Counted from the first letter of the stretch, positions 42,840-55,278 are shown. The stretch is 64,000 bases of DNA from Drosophila miranda (GCF_003369915.1 NC_046673.1:7114001-7178000); one strand, 5' to 3'. Translations and numbers: made by a program. The notes: generated from the sequence alone by a model not told the origin.

Positions 42840-43621
42840 CTAGTCATCTAATCTGTGGGTGTGGAGTGTAATGTCCTGGCCGTACTCTAGTTGTCCCAGA
42901 AGTGGACCTGGCGACGCAAACGGGCACGATACGCAAGAAACACCGCTTTGAGAACATACGTCGCGTGGGTCAGGGACTATGCCAGTTGCTGTTACGGCCT
43001 TTTGGCCGTAGGAGAGGAGAGCCGCCTGCTGCTTCAGAGCCGCCTGCTGCTGCTGCTTCAGAGCCGCCTGCTGCTGCTGCTGGTGGTGGTGCTGCTGCTG
43101 CTGCTGCTGGTGGTGGTGCTGCTGCTGCTGGTGGTGGTGGTGTTGCTGCTGCTGCTGCTGTATATTGGCCTGATTGAAATTCATGCCCATGAGCTCCTGG
43201 TAAATGTGTCCGATGGTCATTTCCGTGGCACTGGGCAGATATCCATGGGCGTGCAGGCCAATGTCGATGCCAGCCCCAGCTCCAGCCAGAGCTGCTGCCT
43301 CGGCTATGACCCTGGGCACTGTCGCTGGCGAAGGATGACGCGGATGCTGCTGCTGCTGTGGAAGCAGCGCTGCAGGTCCTGGCTGATTCGCGGCCTTGTG
43401 CTGCGGCTGCTGGGACATTGCCATGCCGCCCATTCCGGATGAAGAGGGTCCCTGAAATACGGATAGAGTTGGGGTTTTCCTCAGAACAGCTAAGAAGGAG
43501 GGCATATTGGGCATATTCTAGCCAACGAATCATCGATTCCTAATTCATTGAAAGCCTAGAGCACCACTTACCCCCGAGTAGCTTTGGCCGGATACTCCGG
43601 CCGATCCAGCCGCAATCTGAC
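42840..43621 (-). pseudogene. Q11: exon 3 and 3' edge of exon 2, cut by T5
   Basis: Exon 3 is 43451-42840, and the exon 2 remnant is 43572-43621 with the same fusion point as Q8. Differs from Q8 in lacking the MERSSI tail and having GYLPS for GYLLS. Confidence 0.8.
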
Positions 43622-44094
43622 GTGGACGCTATCGACTTCCTGGAGTTCGACACCACAGCCTTCGAGGATGAAGAATACCGAAGAAAAATTGAGTCGGTCC
43701 AGAGCGATGAGGATGAATTCCCAGACCTGAAGGTGGAGGAATGACTGCTGTTTAAGCGCACACAATTTGGCCGGCCGGAATTAGAGGAGTTTTCGTGGAA
43801 GCTATGGATCCCGGAAGCCCTGACGAGCACACTGATCCAACAGGCTCACGACAGCGATGTGGCAATGCATGGAGGAATCGCGAGGACACTGGGACGGCTG
43901 CGACAGTTCTATTATTGGCCCCGGATGACCGTGCAGGTGAAGGCATATGTGGCTGATTGTAACACCTGCAAAGAAACAAAACATTCAACACAGGTTCACC
44001 GTCCACTCATGGGGCCGAAACCAGAACCGAGAGGCCGATTCAAAAACTGTACCTGGATTTCCTGGGTCCATATCCGAGGACTCGAAGTGGCAAT

Positions 44095-44874
44095 GTGGTC
44101 ATACTAATAGTCCTCGATCACATGTCCAGATATGTCTGGCTGAAGGCTTTGCGTAAGGCGACGTCTTCGGCCGTGATCCGATTCTTGCACGCCGAGGTCT
44201 TCGCGCAGTTTGGCGTGCCTGAAATAGTGCATACCGATAATGGAAAGCAATTTGTGTCAGCTGAATTTTCTCAATTCCTGGATAGGAGAAGCATAACGCA
44301 CCTGAAGTCGGGGAACTATGCACCGCAGGCGAACGCGGCCGAACGAGTGAACCAGACTGTACTGGCAGCAATAAGGACATACGCTAGTGAGGATCACACG
44401 CGCTGGGACGAGAAGCTGACGGAGATCCAGTGTGTGGCTAGGAGCGCTATACACACGGGTATCGGGACGTCGCCATACTTTGTGTTGTTTGGGCAGCACA
44501 TGTTTACTAGCGGCCGAGATTATAAATTGGCACGCAGACTGGGCGCCCTAAATGATGCACAAATGTCACCCTTGGCGAGGAGTGACAAGATGGAGATAGT
44601 CCGAGATGAGGTCCGAGGAAACTCTCATGAAGCCTACAACAGAGCGAAGAACAGGTATAATCGAAAAGCTCGAGAAATTAGGTACTCACCGGGTCAGGAG
44701 ATATATAAGCGGAATTTCGTGTTGAGCAAATTTAAAAACAACATCAACGCGAAGTTCAGCCCAAAATACGTCAAGTGCCGAGTGATCCGGAGTATGGGCA
44801 ACAGTCTGTACGAGCTGGAGACGTTGCAAGGCTCACGTATTGGGGTGTTTCACGCAAAGGATCTGAAGCAGTAG
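44095..44874 (+). pseudogene. distal integrase frame of T5
   Basis: Carries the second D and the E of the catalytic core and the complete C-terminal part (YSPGQEIYKRNF, then LETLQGSRIGVF). The first catalytic D and the zinc domain lie before the frameshift in another frame. Confidence 0.7.
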
Positions 44875-44945
44875 CCCAGGCATCTCAGTCGATGGAGCCA
44901 GAGACTCTCAATCTCAGGGTGTGGGCGATGGCCTACGTTTGGGGC
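44874..44945 (+). other. tRNA-Lys-like segment in T5
   Basis: Same sequence and position relative to the TAG stop (44872-44874) as in T4. Confidence 0.5.
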
Positions 44946-46147
44946 CCCTTAATTGAAAAAGCCCGCCAGCTTGGCACTCCCGTTTCGGCGGAGTAATCCT
45001 GGAAACGGTAGTGTGGTGTTATGGGCGGTTTTGGACAGAGCCGATAGGTATCAGGGCTGTAGAAGAAAGAGACAGCGGCATCTATAGTGGATCCTGGGAA
45101 GCAGTGGCAGAGTTGCGTAGGAGAAAAGGAAACGGGGCGAGGAGGAAGAAAAGGGAGAGTTTCCGGTGGAGAATAGTGGAGGCCGCACGTGCCCTAAAAG
45201 AAAAAAAGGAAACAAAATTGGTGATCGTGGAGACGACGATCCCACCAAGACATCAGCGGCAGGCATCAACATCAGCAGAAGCGGCGGACATCGGCAGCAG
45301 CATCCCGGTACTGGCCAGGCCGGGAAACTGATGCGAGAACCGTCAGCGGAGCACCGGCACCAAGGGACCGTCAGCGGAGCACCGACTGGAGACACGTTTC
45401 TGTCCCCACACACCAGCCCCCCGGGGAAAGAATCCGGACTTCAAAGCAGCAATACACACACACGATTCACACACACCCACCTTCATCCACCCACATCACA
45501 CACAACCCACGCATGTATACCCTCATTCATAACACATCACATAACATCACCACATTTCACACATCTACACCCGTCCGACCCACAATTAAACAAAATATCA
45601 CGATCATACAAAAAACACCACGATTAAACGTAAACATCAGCAAGCATCAGGAAGCAACAACCTCTATCAAAGGGGGCTGCCAACTCGGCCGAAATAGGGT
45701 TTATTTTTTTTTGTTAGTATTTTTGTGTTAGTATTTGTTTCCTTTATATAAACCTAGATTATTAATTAATAATGTACAAGATAAATAAGAAAATATAATG
45801 GATATAAAAGGAATATTTGAAAAGAGTCATGAGTGAATAGAAAACGGTAGTTGGGTGGGACGAGAGCGAGAAGAAGAGCGGGACCCTGAATATGAAAAGG
45901 GAGCGAATTCAAAAGGTGGCGCTCATGGAAGGGTGGGACCCTGCTAGGGATAACGAAACCAACTATCCCCGCTGACGAAAGTGCCAACGAGGACAAGTCT
46001 GTCCTATAAATTAGATTTGTTTTTTTTTGTATGTTTTTTTGTTTTGTTCAATCCGTCCCCTGGCTTATCGGGTCGGAAACACCCCTGACTTCCCCGTGAG
46101 CTAGCTGGGAACGATAGGCCAGGGTGGCAAAGAGGCGGATCATAACA

Positions 46148-47201
46148 TCTGTTACGCCATTTCCGAGTCGTCTGTTAATTAATTTTATAATAAATGTTAA
46201 AAATGCTTAAAAATACTAAACGGAATATCGAAATTAAGGTATTTGATGTCGGATCATGAGCAAAATTGTACGAATAATCAAACCCAAGCAGTTGGCGCTC
46301 TTTCTTCCATCGATAGTTGAAGAAACATCGATGTATCGATAGTAACAATGAAGTTTTTCAACCTTCAGCAGCTTTACTTGAACTCCGCGGAATTTTCGTT
46401 GCAAATACTATTTGCCATTTTTACAGTGAAAATAAAGTGCTTTGTTTTTCAAAAACTTAATCTTTTCCACAGAAAAAAGAAGGTAAATATGGTAAATGGT
46501 AGATTTTTATATATTTTATTCGAAATGTGCGGCTTGCCAGGCAATTAGTGGATGAATTTGAGGGCGCTTATGGTTTTTTAAGCCAACAAGTGCAAATGGC
46601 GATGGAGAATCATCAAAGTGCAATGAAATATTCGAAATATTTGCGGCACCGGCCTCTACACACTCGTGTTCCATGAGAGATGCCTCAGAGCAGAGAACTA
46701 TCTCCCTTAAATATTTGGCAGCACAGAAAAAGTCGCCCAAAGTGAGACATCGCTTCTTCTGCGCAAAATGCAATGGATTGGATTGATATTTCTTCGATCC
46801 GCAGAAGTCTCACTTTAAGACTTCTGTGGGCATGTGTATGCCGGCATTTTTCGTTCACCAATACACAAAAAGATTAACCAGTGCTGCCAATAGTTCATCC
46901 ACTGATACACACACGCACACACAGCACTCAAGCCTCCACGACCTCTGACTGGGCAGCACTGTCGTGGTAGGCGTCTGCGTCGGGCAGTAATTCCGAGAAA
47001 CTTCAGCGTGTATTAGTAGACCACTCCGCATAAATAAAATAAATTTCCCATAAATCAATTTTTTTTGTGCAACCGATCGCCATAAACAAACGAACAGACG
47101 ACTGGGAGCCGATTACTTCCATTTCGCTCGAAGCAGTGAAGGTTCTCGTTCAGCGGTGTTTCTTTCCAATAAACATTTTCATTTCTTTCTCGCACAAAAA
47201 G
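46148..47201 (+). other. D12: SERGEF-like 3' scrap plus intergenic module
   Basis: Partner of D9. Hairpin at 46802-46826; 85-codon ORF on the minus strand at 46516-46773 with changes LMEHE and VGLKN. Left arm of the largest palindrome; it mirrors D13. Confidence 0.6.
46334..46341. promoter_or_regulatory. DRE (TATCGATA) in D12
   Basis: Perfect DRE core; its mirror partner is at 51406-51413. Confidence 0.6.
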
Positions 47202-48448
47202 ATGTCGGAGAATAGCTTCAACTCAAAGTATTTGGACGATGACGATGAGGACGATGCGATTGCTGCCTCTGAGGGTGTGTACCAATGAATCCTCTAAACT
47301 AAATATAATCCACGCGTTTGTCTCGCGCTTTAGGCAAAGTTTCGAGCCAGGTGGCCAAGCGCATCTGGCAGCCAACCATCGATGATACTACCCCTGGGGT
47401 CTGGGAGCCGCCCGAGAAGCCCCTGCCCCACGTGGAGGAGGATGCTCCGATGAGTGCCGAGGCCCTGGCGGAGGCTCTAGCGGTGAGCGAGACCGCCTCG
47501 GACTTTATACACGAAGTGGAGCGCTCTCTCTACGGCGACAACAGCAAGGAGAACGGCTCCGCCCAGTACTTCAAGGCGACCGAGAATTATTCGCTGTTTG
47601 GCGCCAACTACATGGGCTTGGAGGAGGACAAGAACAAAAAACCGCCGCCGGGCTTCGACCAAAGCTCCAGTCAGATTGCGGCTGGATCGGCCGGAGTATC
47701 CGGCCAAAGCTACTCGGGGGTAAGTGGTGCTCTAGGCTTTCAATGAATTAGGAATCGATGATTCGTTGGCTAGAATATGCCCAATATGCCCTCCTTCTTA
47801 GCTGTTCTGAGGAAAACCCCAACTCTATCCGTATTTCAGGGACCCTCTTCATCCGGAATGGGCGGCATGGCAATGTCCCAGCAGCCGCAGCACAAGGCCG
47901 CGAATCAGCCAGGACCTGCAGCGCTGCTTCCACAGCAGCAGCAGCATCCGCGTCATCCTTCGCCAGCGACAGTGCCCAGGGTCATAGCCGAGGCAGCAGC
48001 TCTGGCTGGAGCTGGGGCTGGCATCGACATTGGCCTGCACGCCCATGGACATCTGCCCAGTGCCACGGAAATGGCCATCGGACACATTTACCAGGAGCTC
48101 ATGGGCATGAATTTCAATCAGGCCAATATACAGCAGCAGCAGCAGCAACACCACCACCAGCAGCAGCAGCACCACCACCAGCAGCAGCAGCAGCAGCACC
48201 ACCACCAGCAGCAGCAGCAGGCGGCTCTGAAGCAGCAGCAGCAGGCGGCTCTGAAGCAGCAGGCGGCTCTCCTCTCCTACGGCCAAAAGGCCGTAACAGC
48301 AACTGGCATAGTCCCTGACCCACGCGACGTATGTTCTCAAAGCGGTGTTTCTTGCGTATCGTGCCCGTTTGCGTCGCCAGGTCCACTTCTGGGACAACTA
48401 GAGTACGGCCAGGACATTACACTCCACACCCACAGATTAGATGACTAG
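47202..48448 (+). CDS. Q12: intact Q copy (355 residues)
   Basis: Exons are 47202-47274, 47334-47719 and 47840-48448. KATENY as in Q9, without the MERSSI tail. Mirrors Q13 across 48873.5 at exactly equal total exon 3 length, though the Gln/His pattern is arranged differently. Confidence 0.75.
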
Positions 48449-49298
48449 TTTTAAAATATTTTGTTTGTTTGTTTTGTCGAGTTTGTTGTCGTCTCCTTTG
48501 GGCTGATGACCGACAGCATAGCAAGGCGTACTCTTAAACAGTCTTCAAAGTTATTTAGTTCTACGACACACACATTGCGGTCCGCCTCAGCAGATGGATC
48601 CCTGTGCCTGTGCCCAGAATGTCGCGGCTCCGCGCGTACTGGAGTCCGATTCCACACGAGGGCGAGGCATGAGTTCAATATCTTCTTGTTGCTGCAGAGC
48701 GCCTCCCGGCTGCTGGGTTTTTGCAATGATTAAAATGACCTTCATTCCCTGATGACAGACAGTCACTGGAAAACGGTCAAACTGGTCAAAAGACCAGTCC
48801 AACGCCTTCCTCTTCGAGGAGGACGTGCCCAGCTGTCCGTAGCACTTGCGGCCCCACATGAGGATCTCGTTGTTGCGGAGCAGCGCCGCATTGTGGGTCC
48901 AGCCGACGGCCAGCTGCCGCACGTCCTCCTCGAAGAGGAAGGCGTTGGACTGGTCTTTTGACCAGTTTGACCGTTTTCCAGTGACTGTCTGTCATCAGGG
49001 AATGAAGGTCATTTTAATCATTGCAAAAACCCAGCAGCCGGGAGGCGCTCTGCAGCAACAAGAAGATATTGAACTCATGCCTCGCCCTCGTGTGGAATCG
49101 GACTCCAGTACGCGCGGAGCCGCGACATTCTGGGCACAGGCACAGGGATCCATCTGCTGAGGCGGACCGCAATGTGTGTGTCGTAGAACTAAATAACTTT
49201 GAAGACTGTTTAAGAGTACGCCTTGCTATGCTGTCGGTCATCAGCCCAGAGGAGACGACAACAAACTCGACAAAACAAACAAACAAAATATTTTAAAA
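48449..49298. repeat. palindrome centre with flipped spacer
   Basis: Left arm ends at 48828 (GACGTGC), right arm begins at 48919 (GCACGTC), and the 90-bp spacer 48829-48918 is the reverse complement of the spacer at 42370-42459. Q12 and Q13 stops, and the T5 and T6 LTR ends (46147 and 51600), are exactly symmetric about 48873.5. Confidence 0.9.
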
Positions 49299-50545
49299 CT
49301 AGTCATCTAATCTGTGGGTGTGGAGTGTAATGTCCTGGCCGTACTCTAGTTGTCCCAGAAGTGGACCTGGCGACGCAAACGGGCACGATACGCAAGAAAC
49401 ACCGCTTTGAGAACATACGTCGCGTGGGTCAGGGACTATGCCAGTTGCTGTTACGGCCTTTTGGCCGTAGGAGAGGAGAGTCGCCTGCTGCTTCAGAGCC
49501 GCCTGCTGCTGCTGCTTCAGAGCCGCCTGCTGCTGCTGCTGGTGGTGGTGCTGCTGCTGCTGCTGCTGGTGGTGCTGCTGCTGCTGCTGGTGGTGGTGTT
49601 GCTGCTGCTGCTGCTGTATATTGGCCTGATTGAAATTCATGCCCATGAGCTCCTGGTAAATGTGTCCGATGGTCATTTCCGTGGCACTGGGCAGATGTCC
49701 ATGGGCGTGCAGGCCAATGTCGATGCCAGCCCCAGCTCCAGCCAGAGCTGCTGCCTCGGCTATGACCCTGGGCACTGTCGCTGGCGAAGGATGACGCGGA
49801 TGCTGCTGCTGCTGTGGAAGCAGCGCTGCAGGTCCTGGCTGATTCGCGGCCTTGTGCTGCGGCTGCTGGGACATTGCCATGCCGCCCATTCCGGATGAAG
49901 AGGGTCCCTGAAATACGGATAGAGTTGGGGTTTTCCTCAGAACAGCTAAGAAGGAGGGCATATTGGGCATATTCTAGCCAACGAATCATCGATTCCTAAT
50001 TCATTGAAAGCCTAGAGCACCACTTACCCCCGAGTAGCTTTGGCCGGATACTCCGGCCGATCCAGCCGCAATCTGACTGGAGCTTTGGTCGAAGCCCGGC
50101 GGCGGTTTTTTGTTCTTGTCCTCCTCCAAGCCCATGTAGTTGGCGCCAAACAGCGAATAATTCTCGGCCGCCTTGAAGTACTGGGCGGAGCCGTTCTCCT
50201 TGCTGTTGTCGCCGTAGAGAGAGCGCTCCACTTCGTGTATAAAGTCCGAGGCGGTCTCGCTCACCGCTAGAGCCTCCGCCAGGGCCTCGGCACTCATCGG
50301 AGCATCCTCCTCCACGTGGGGCAGGGGCTTCTCGGGCGGCTCCCAGACCCCAGGGGTAGTATCATCGATGGTTGGCTGCCAGATGCGCTTGGCCACCTGG
50401 CTCGAAACTTTGCCTAAAGCGCGAGACAAACGCGTGGATTATATTTAGTTTAGAGGATTCATTGGTACACACCCTCAGAGGCAGCAATCGCATCGTCCTC
50501 ATCGTCATCGTCCAAATACTTTGAGTTGAAGCTATTCTCCGACAT
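49299..50545 (-). CDS. Q13: intact Q copy (355 residues)
   Basis: Exons on the minus strand are 50545-50473, 50413-50028 and 49907-49299. One private change, QAT for QAA before LLSYGQ. The 5' leader has TCTTTTCG for TCTGTTCG. Confidence 0.75.
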
Positions 50546-51599
50546 CTTTTTGTGCGAGAAAGAAATGAAAATGTTTATTGGAAAGAAACACCGCTGAACG
50601 AGAACCTTCACTGCTTCGAGCGAAATGGAAGTAATCGGCTCCCAGTCGTCTTTTCGTTTGTTTATGGCGATCGGTTGCACAAAAAAAATTGATTTATGGG
50701 AAATTTATTTTATTTATGCGGAGTGGTCTACTAATACACGCTGAAGTTTCTCGGAATTACTGCCCGACACAGACGCCTACCACGACAGTGCTGCCCAGTC
50801 AGAGGTCGTGGAGGCTTGAGTGCTGTGTGTGCGTGTGTGTATCAGTGGATGAACTATTGGCAGCACTGGTTAATCTTTTTGTGTATTGGTGAACGAAAAA
50901 TGCCGGCATACACATGCCCACAGAAGTCTTAAAGTGAGACTTCTGCGGATCGAAGAAATATCAATCCAATCCATTGCATTTTGCGCAGAAGAAGCGATGT
51001 CTCACTTTGGGCGACTTTTTCTGTGCTGCCAAATATTTAAGGGAGATAGTTCTCTGCTCTGAGGCATCTATCATGGAACACGAGTGTGTAGAGGCCGGTG
51101 CCGCAAATATTTCGAATATTTCATTGCACTTTGATGATTCTCCATCGCCATTTGCACTTGTTGGCTTCAAAAACCATAAGCGCCCTCAAATTCATCCACT
51201 AATTGCCTGGCAAGCCGCACATTTCGAATAAAATATATAAAAATCTACCATTTACCATATTTACCTTCTTTTTTCTGTGGAAAAGATTAAGTTTTTGAAA
51301 AACAAAGCACTTTATTTTCACTGTAAAAATGGCAAATAGTATTTGCAACGAAAATTCTGCGGAGTTCAAGTAAAGCTGCTGAAGGTTGAAAAACTTCATT
51401 GTTACTATCGATATATCGATGTTTCTTCAACTATCGATGGAAGAAAGAGCGCCAACTGCTTGGGTTTGATTATTCGTACAATTTTGCTCATGATCCGACA
51501 TCAAATACCTTAATTTCGATATTCCGTTTAGTATTTTTAAGCATTTTTAACATTTATTATAAAATTAATTAACAGACGACTCGGAAATGGCGTAACAGA
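50546..51599 (-). other. D13: intergenic module upstream of Q13
   Basis: Standard D without the 554-bp block; hairpin at 50921-50945; 85-codon ORF on the plus strand at 50974-51231. A substitution beside the DRE converts the neighbouring ACATCGATG to ATATCGATG, giving two overlapping near-perfect DREs. Confidence 0.6.
51406..51413. promoter_or_regulatory. DRE (TATCGATA) in D13
   Basis: Perfect DRE core, followed at once by a second TATCGAT. Confidence 0.6.
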
Positions 51600-53884
51600 T
51601 GTTATGATCCGCCTCTTTGCCACCCTGGCCTATCGTTCCCAGCTAGCTCACGGGGAAGTCAGGGGTGTTTCCGACCCGATAAGCCAGGGGACGGATTGAA
51701 CAAAACAAAAAAACATACAAAAAAAATCAAATCTAATTTATAGGACAGACTTGTCCTCGTTGGCACTTTCGTCAGCGGGGATAGTTGGTTTCGTTATCCC
51801 TAGCAGGGTCCCACCCTTCCATGAGCGCCACCTTTTGAATTCGCTCCCTTTTCATATTCAGGGTCCCGCTCTTCTTCTCGCTCTCGCCCACCCAACTACC
51901 GTTTTCTATTCACTCATGACTCTTTTCAAATATTCCTTTTATATCCATTATATTTTCTTATTTATCTTGTACATTATTAATTAATAATAATTAATAATCT
52001 AGGTTTATATAAAGGAAACAAATACTAACACAAAAATACTAACAAAAAAAAATAAACCCTATTTCGGCCGAGTTGGCAGCCCCCTTTGATAGAGGTTGTT
52101 GCTTCCTGATGCTTGCTGATGTTTACGTTTAATCGTGGTGTTTTTTGTATGATCGTGATATTTTGTTTAATTGTGGGTCGGACGGGTGTAGATGTGTGAA
52201 ATGTGGTGATGTTATGTGATGTGTTATGAATGAGGGTATACATTGGTGGGTTGTGTGTGATGTGGGTGGATGAAGGTGGGTGTGTGTGAATCGTGTGTGT
52301 GTATTGCTGCTTTGAAGTCCGGATTCTTTCCCCGGGGGGGCTGGTGTGTGGGGACAGAAACGTGTCTCCAGTCGGTGCTCCGCTGACGGTCCCTTGGTGC
52401 CGGTGCTCCGCTGACGGTTCTCGCATCAGTTTCCCGGCCTGGCCAGTACCGGGATGCTGCTGCCGATGTCCGCCGCTTCTGCTGATGTTGATGCCTGCCG
52501 CTGATGTCTTGGTGGGATCGTCGTCTCCACGATCACCAATTTTGTTTCCTTTTTTTCTTTTAGGGCACGTGCGGCCTCCACTATTCTCCACCGGAAACTC
52601 TCCCTTTTCTTCCTCCTCGCCCCGTTTCCTTTTCTCCTACGCAACTCTGCCACTGCTTCCCAGGATCCACTATAGATGCCGCTGTCTCTTTCTTCTCCAG
52701 CCCTGATACCTATCGGCTCTGTCCAAAACCGCCCATAACACCACACTACCGTTTCCAGGATTACTCCGCCGAAACGGGAGTGCCAAGCTGGCGGGCTTTT
52801 TGAATTAAGGGGCCCCAAACGTAGGCCATCGCCCACACCCTGAGATTGAGAGTCTCTGGCTCCATCGACTGAGATGCCTGGGCTACTGCTTCAGATCCTT
52901 TGCGTGAAACACCCCAATACGTGAGCCTTGCAACGTCTCCAGCTCGTACAGACTGTTGCCCATACTCCGGATCACTCGGCACTTGACGTATTTTGGGCTG
53001 AACTTCGCGTTGATGTTGTTTTTAAATTTGCTCAACACGAAATTCCGCTTATATATCTCCTGACCCGGTGAGTACCTAATTTCTCGAGCTTTTCGATTAT
53101 ACCTGTTCTTCGCTCTGTTGTAGGCTTCATGAGAGTTTCCTCGGACCTCATCTCGGACTATCTCCATCTTGTCACTCCTCGCCAAGGGTGACATTTGTGC
53201 ATCATTTAGGGCGCCCAGTCTGCGTGCCAATTTATAATCTCGGCCGCTAGTAAACATGTGCTGCCCAAACAACACAAAGTATGGCGACGTCCCGATACCC
53301 GTGTGTATAGCGCTCCTAGCCACACACTGGATCTCCGTCAGCTTCTCGTCCCAGCGCGTGTGATCCTCACTAGCGTATGTCCTTATTGCTGCCAGTACAG
53401 TCTGGTTCACTCGTTCGGCCGCGTTCGCCTGCGGTGCATAGTTCCCCGACTTCAGGTGCGTTATGCTTCTCCTATCCAGGAATTGAGAAAATTCAGCTGA
53501 CACAAATTGCTTTCCATTATCGGTATGCACTATTTCAGGCACGCCAAACTGCGCGAAGACCTCGGCGTGCAAGAATCGGATCACGGCCGAAGACGTCGCC
53601 TTAGGCAAAGCCTTCAACCAGACATATCTGGACATGTGATCGAGGACTATTAGTATGACCACATTGCCACTTCGAGTCCTCGGATATGGACCCAGGAAAT
53701 CCAGGTACAGTTTTTGAATCGGCCTCTCGGTTCTGGTTTCGGCCCCCATGAGTGGACGGTGAACCTGTGTTGAATGTTTTGTTTCTTTGCAGGTGTTACA
53801 ATCAGCCACATATGCCTTCACCTGCACGGTCATCCGGGGCCAATAATAGAACTGTCGCAGCCGTCCCAGTGTCCTCGCGATCCC
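51600..53884 (-). mobile_element. T6: 5'-truncated Ty3/gypsy element with 3' LTR
   Basis: LTR 51600-52043, basic ORF on the minus strand 52836-52426, tRNA-like segment, integrase. A good reference for the shorter T form. Joined at 53884/53885 to the Q14 leader, as in T2, T7 and T8. Confidence 0.8.
52812..52883 (-). other. tRNA-Lys-like segment in T6
   Basis: Starts in the integrase TAG and runs toward the basic ORF; same similarity as in T4. Confidence 0.5.
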
Positions 53885-53911
53885 AGACGACTGGGAGCCG
53901 ATTACTTCCAT
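52883..53911 (-). pseudogene. integrase fragment of T6 with host-derived start (342 codons)
   Basis: MEVIGSQSS comes from the antisense Q leader. The integrase core (D71, D131, E166) and C-terminal part are open to HAKDLKQ. The His half of the zinc domain is missing, so it is a chimera and not a working integrase. Confidence 0.75.
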
Positions 53912-53990
53912 TTCGCTCGAAGCAGTGAAGGTTCTCGTTCAGCGGTGTTTCTTTCCAATAAACATTTTCATTTCTTTCTCGCACAAAAAG

Positions 53991-55278
53991 ATGTCGGAGA
54001 ATAGCTTCAACTCAAAGTATTTGGACGATGACGATGAGGACGATGCGACTGCTGCCTCTGAGGGTGTGTACCAATGAATCCTCTAAACTAAATATAATCC
54101 ACGCGTTTGTCTCGCGCTTTAGGCAAAGTTTCGAGCCAGGTGGCCAAGCGCATCTGGCAGCCAACCATCGATGATACTACCCCTGGGGTCTGGGAGCCGC
54201 CCGAGAAGCCCCTGCCCCACGTGGAGGAGGATGCTCCGATGAGTGCCGAGGCCCTGGCGGAGGCTCTAGCGGTGAGCGAGACCGCCTCGGACTTTATACA
54301 CGAAGTGGAGCGCTCTCTCTACGGCGACAACAGCAAGGAGAACGGCTCCGCCCAGTACTTCAAGGCGGCCGAGAATTATTCGCTGTTTGGCGCCAACTAC
54401 ATGGGCTTGGAGGAGGACAAGAACAAAAAACCGCCGCCGGGCTTCGACCAAAGCTCCAGTCAGATTGCGGCTGGATCGGCCGGAGTATCCGGCCAAAGCT
54501 ACTCGGGGGTAAGTGGTGCTCTAGGCTTTCAATGAATTAGGAATCGATGATTCGTTGGCTAGAATATGCCCAATATGCCCTCCTTCTTAGCTGTTCTGAG
54601 GAAAACCCCAACTCTATCCGTATTTCAGGGACCCTCTTCATCCGGAATGGGCGGCATGGCAATGTCCCAGCAGCCGCAGCACAAGGCCGCGAATCAGCCA
54701 GGACCTGCAGCGCTGCTTCCACAGCAGCAGCAGCATCCGCGTCATCCTTCGCCAGCGACAGTGCCCAGGGTCATAGCCGAGGCAGCAGCTCTGGCTGGAG
54801 CTGGGGCTGGCATCGACATTGGCCTGCACGCCCATGGACATCTGCCCAGTGCCACGGAAATGACCATCGGACACATTTACCAGGAGCTCATGGGCATGAA
54901 TTTCAATCAGGCCAATATACAGCAGCAGCAGCAGCAACACCACCACCACAGCAGCAGCAGCACCACCAGCAGCAGCAGCAGCAGCACCACCACCAGCAGC
55001 AGCAGCAGGCGGCTCTGAAGCAGCAGCAGCAGGCGGCTCTGAAGCAGCAGCAGCAGGCGGCTCTGAAGCAGCAGGCGGCTCTGAAGCAGCAGGCGGCTCT
55101 CCTCTCCTACGGCCAAAAGGCCGTAACAGCAACTGGCATAGTCCCTGACCCACGCGACGTATGTTCTCAAAGCGGTGTTTCTTGCGTATCGTGCCCGTTT
55201 GCATCGCCAGGTCCACTTCTGGGACAACTAGAGTACGGCCAGGACATTACACTCCACACCCACAGATTAGATGACTAG
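53991..55278 (+). pseudogene. Q14: Q copy with frameshift in the Gln/His tract
   Basis: Exons are 53991-54063, 54123-54508 and 54629-55278. Exon 1 has DDATAA (Ile to Thr). In exon 3 CACCACCACAGCAGC shifts the frame into Ser/Thr codons and the product ends at 55018. The leader is joined to T6 instead of D. Confidence 0.72.

Larger units (their letters stand above)
43622..46147 (+). mobile_element. T5: second copy of the longer T fragment
   Basis: Tandem partner of T4 at +10,086 bp. 3' LTR is 45712-46147 (9 bp shorter in the TTAATTATTATTAATTAATAA stretch). Shares the in-frame TGA (43742-43744). One G is lost near 44010 (CATGGGGCCG for CATGGGGGCCG), breaking integrase into two frames; the distal piece, 44095-44874, is open to the normal end HAKDLKQ. 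Confidence 0.8.
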
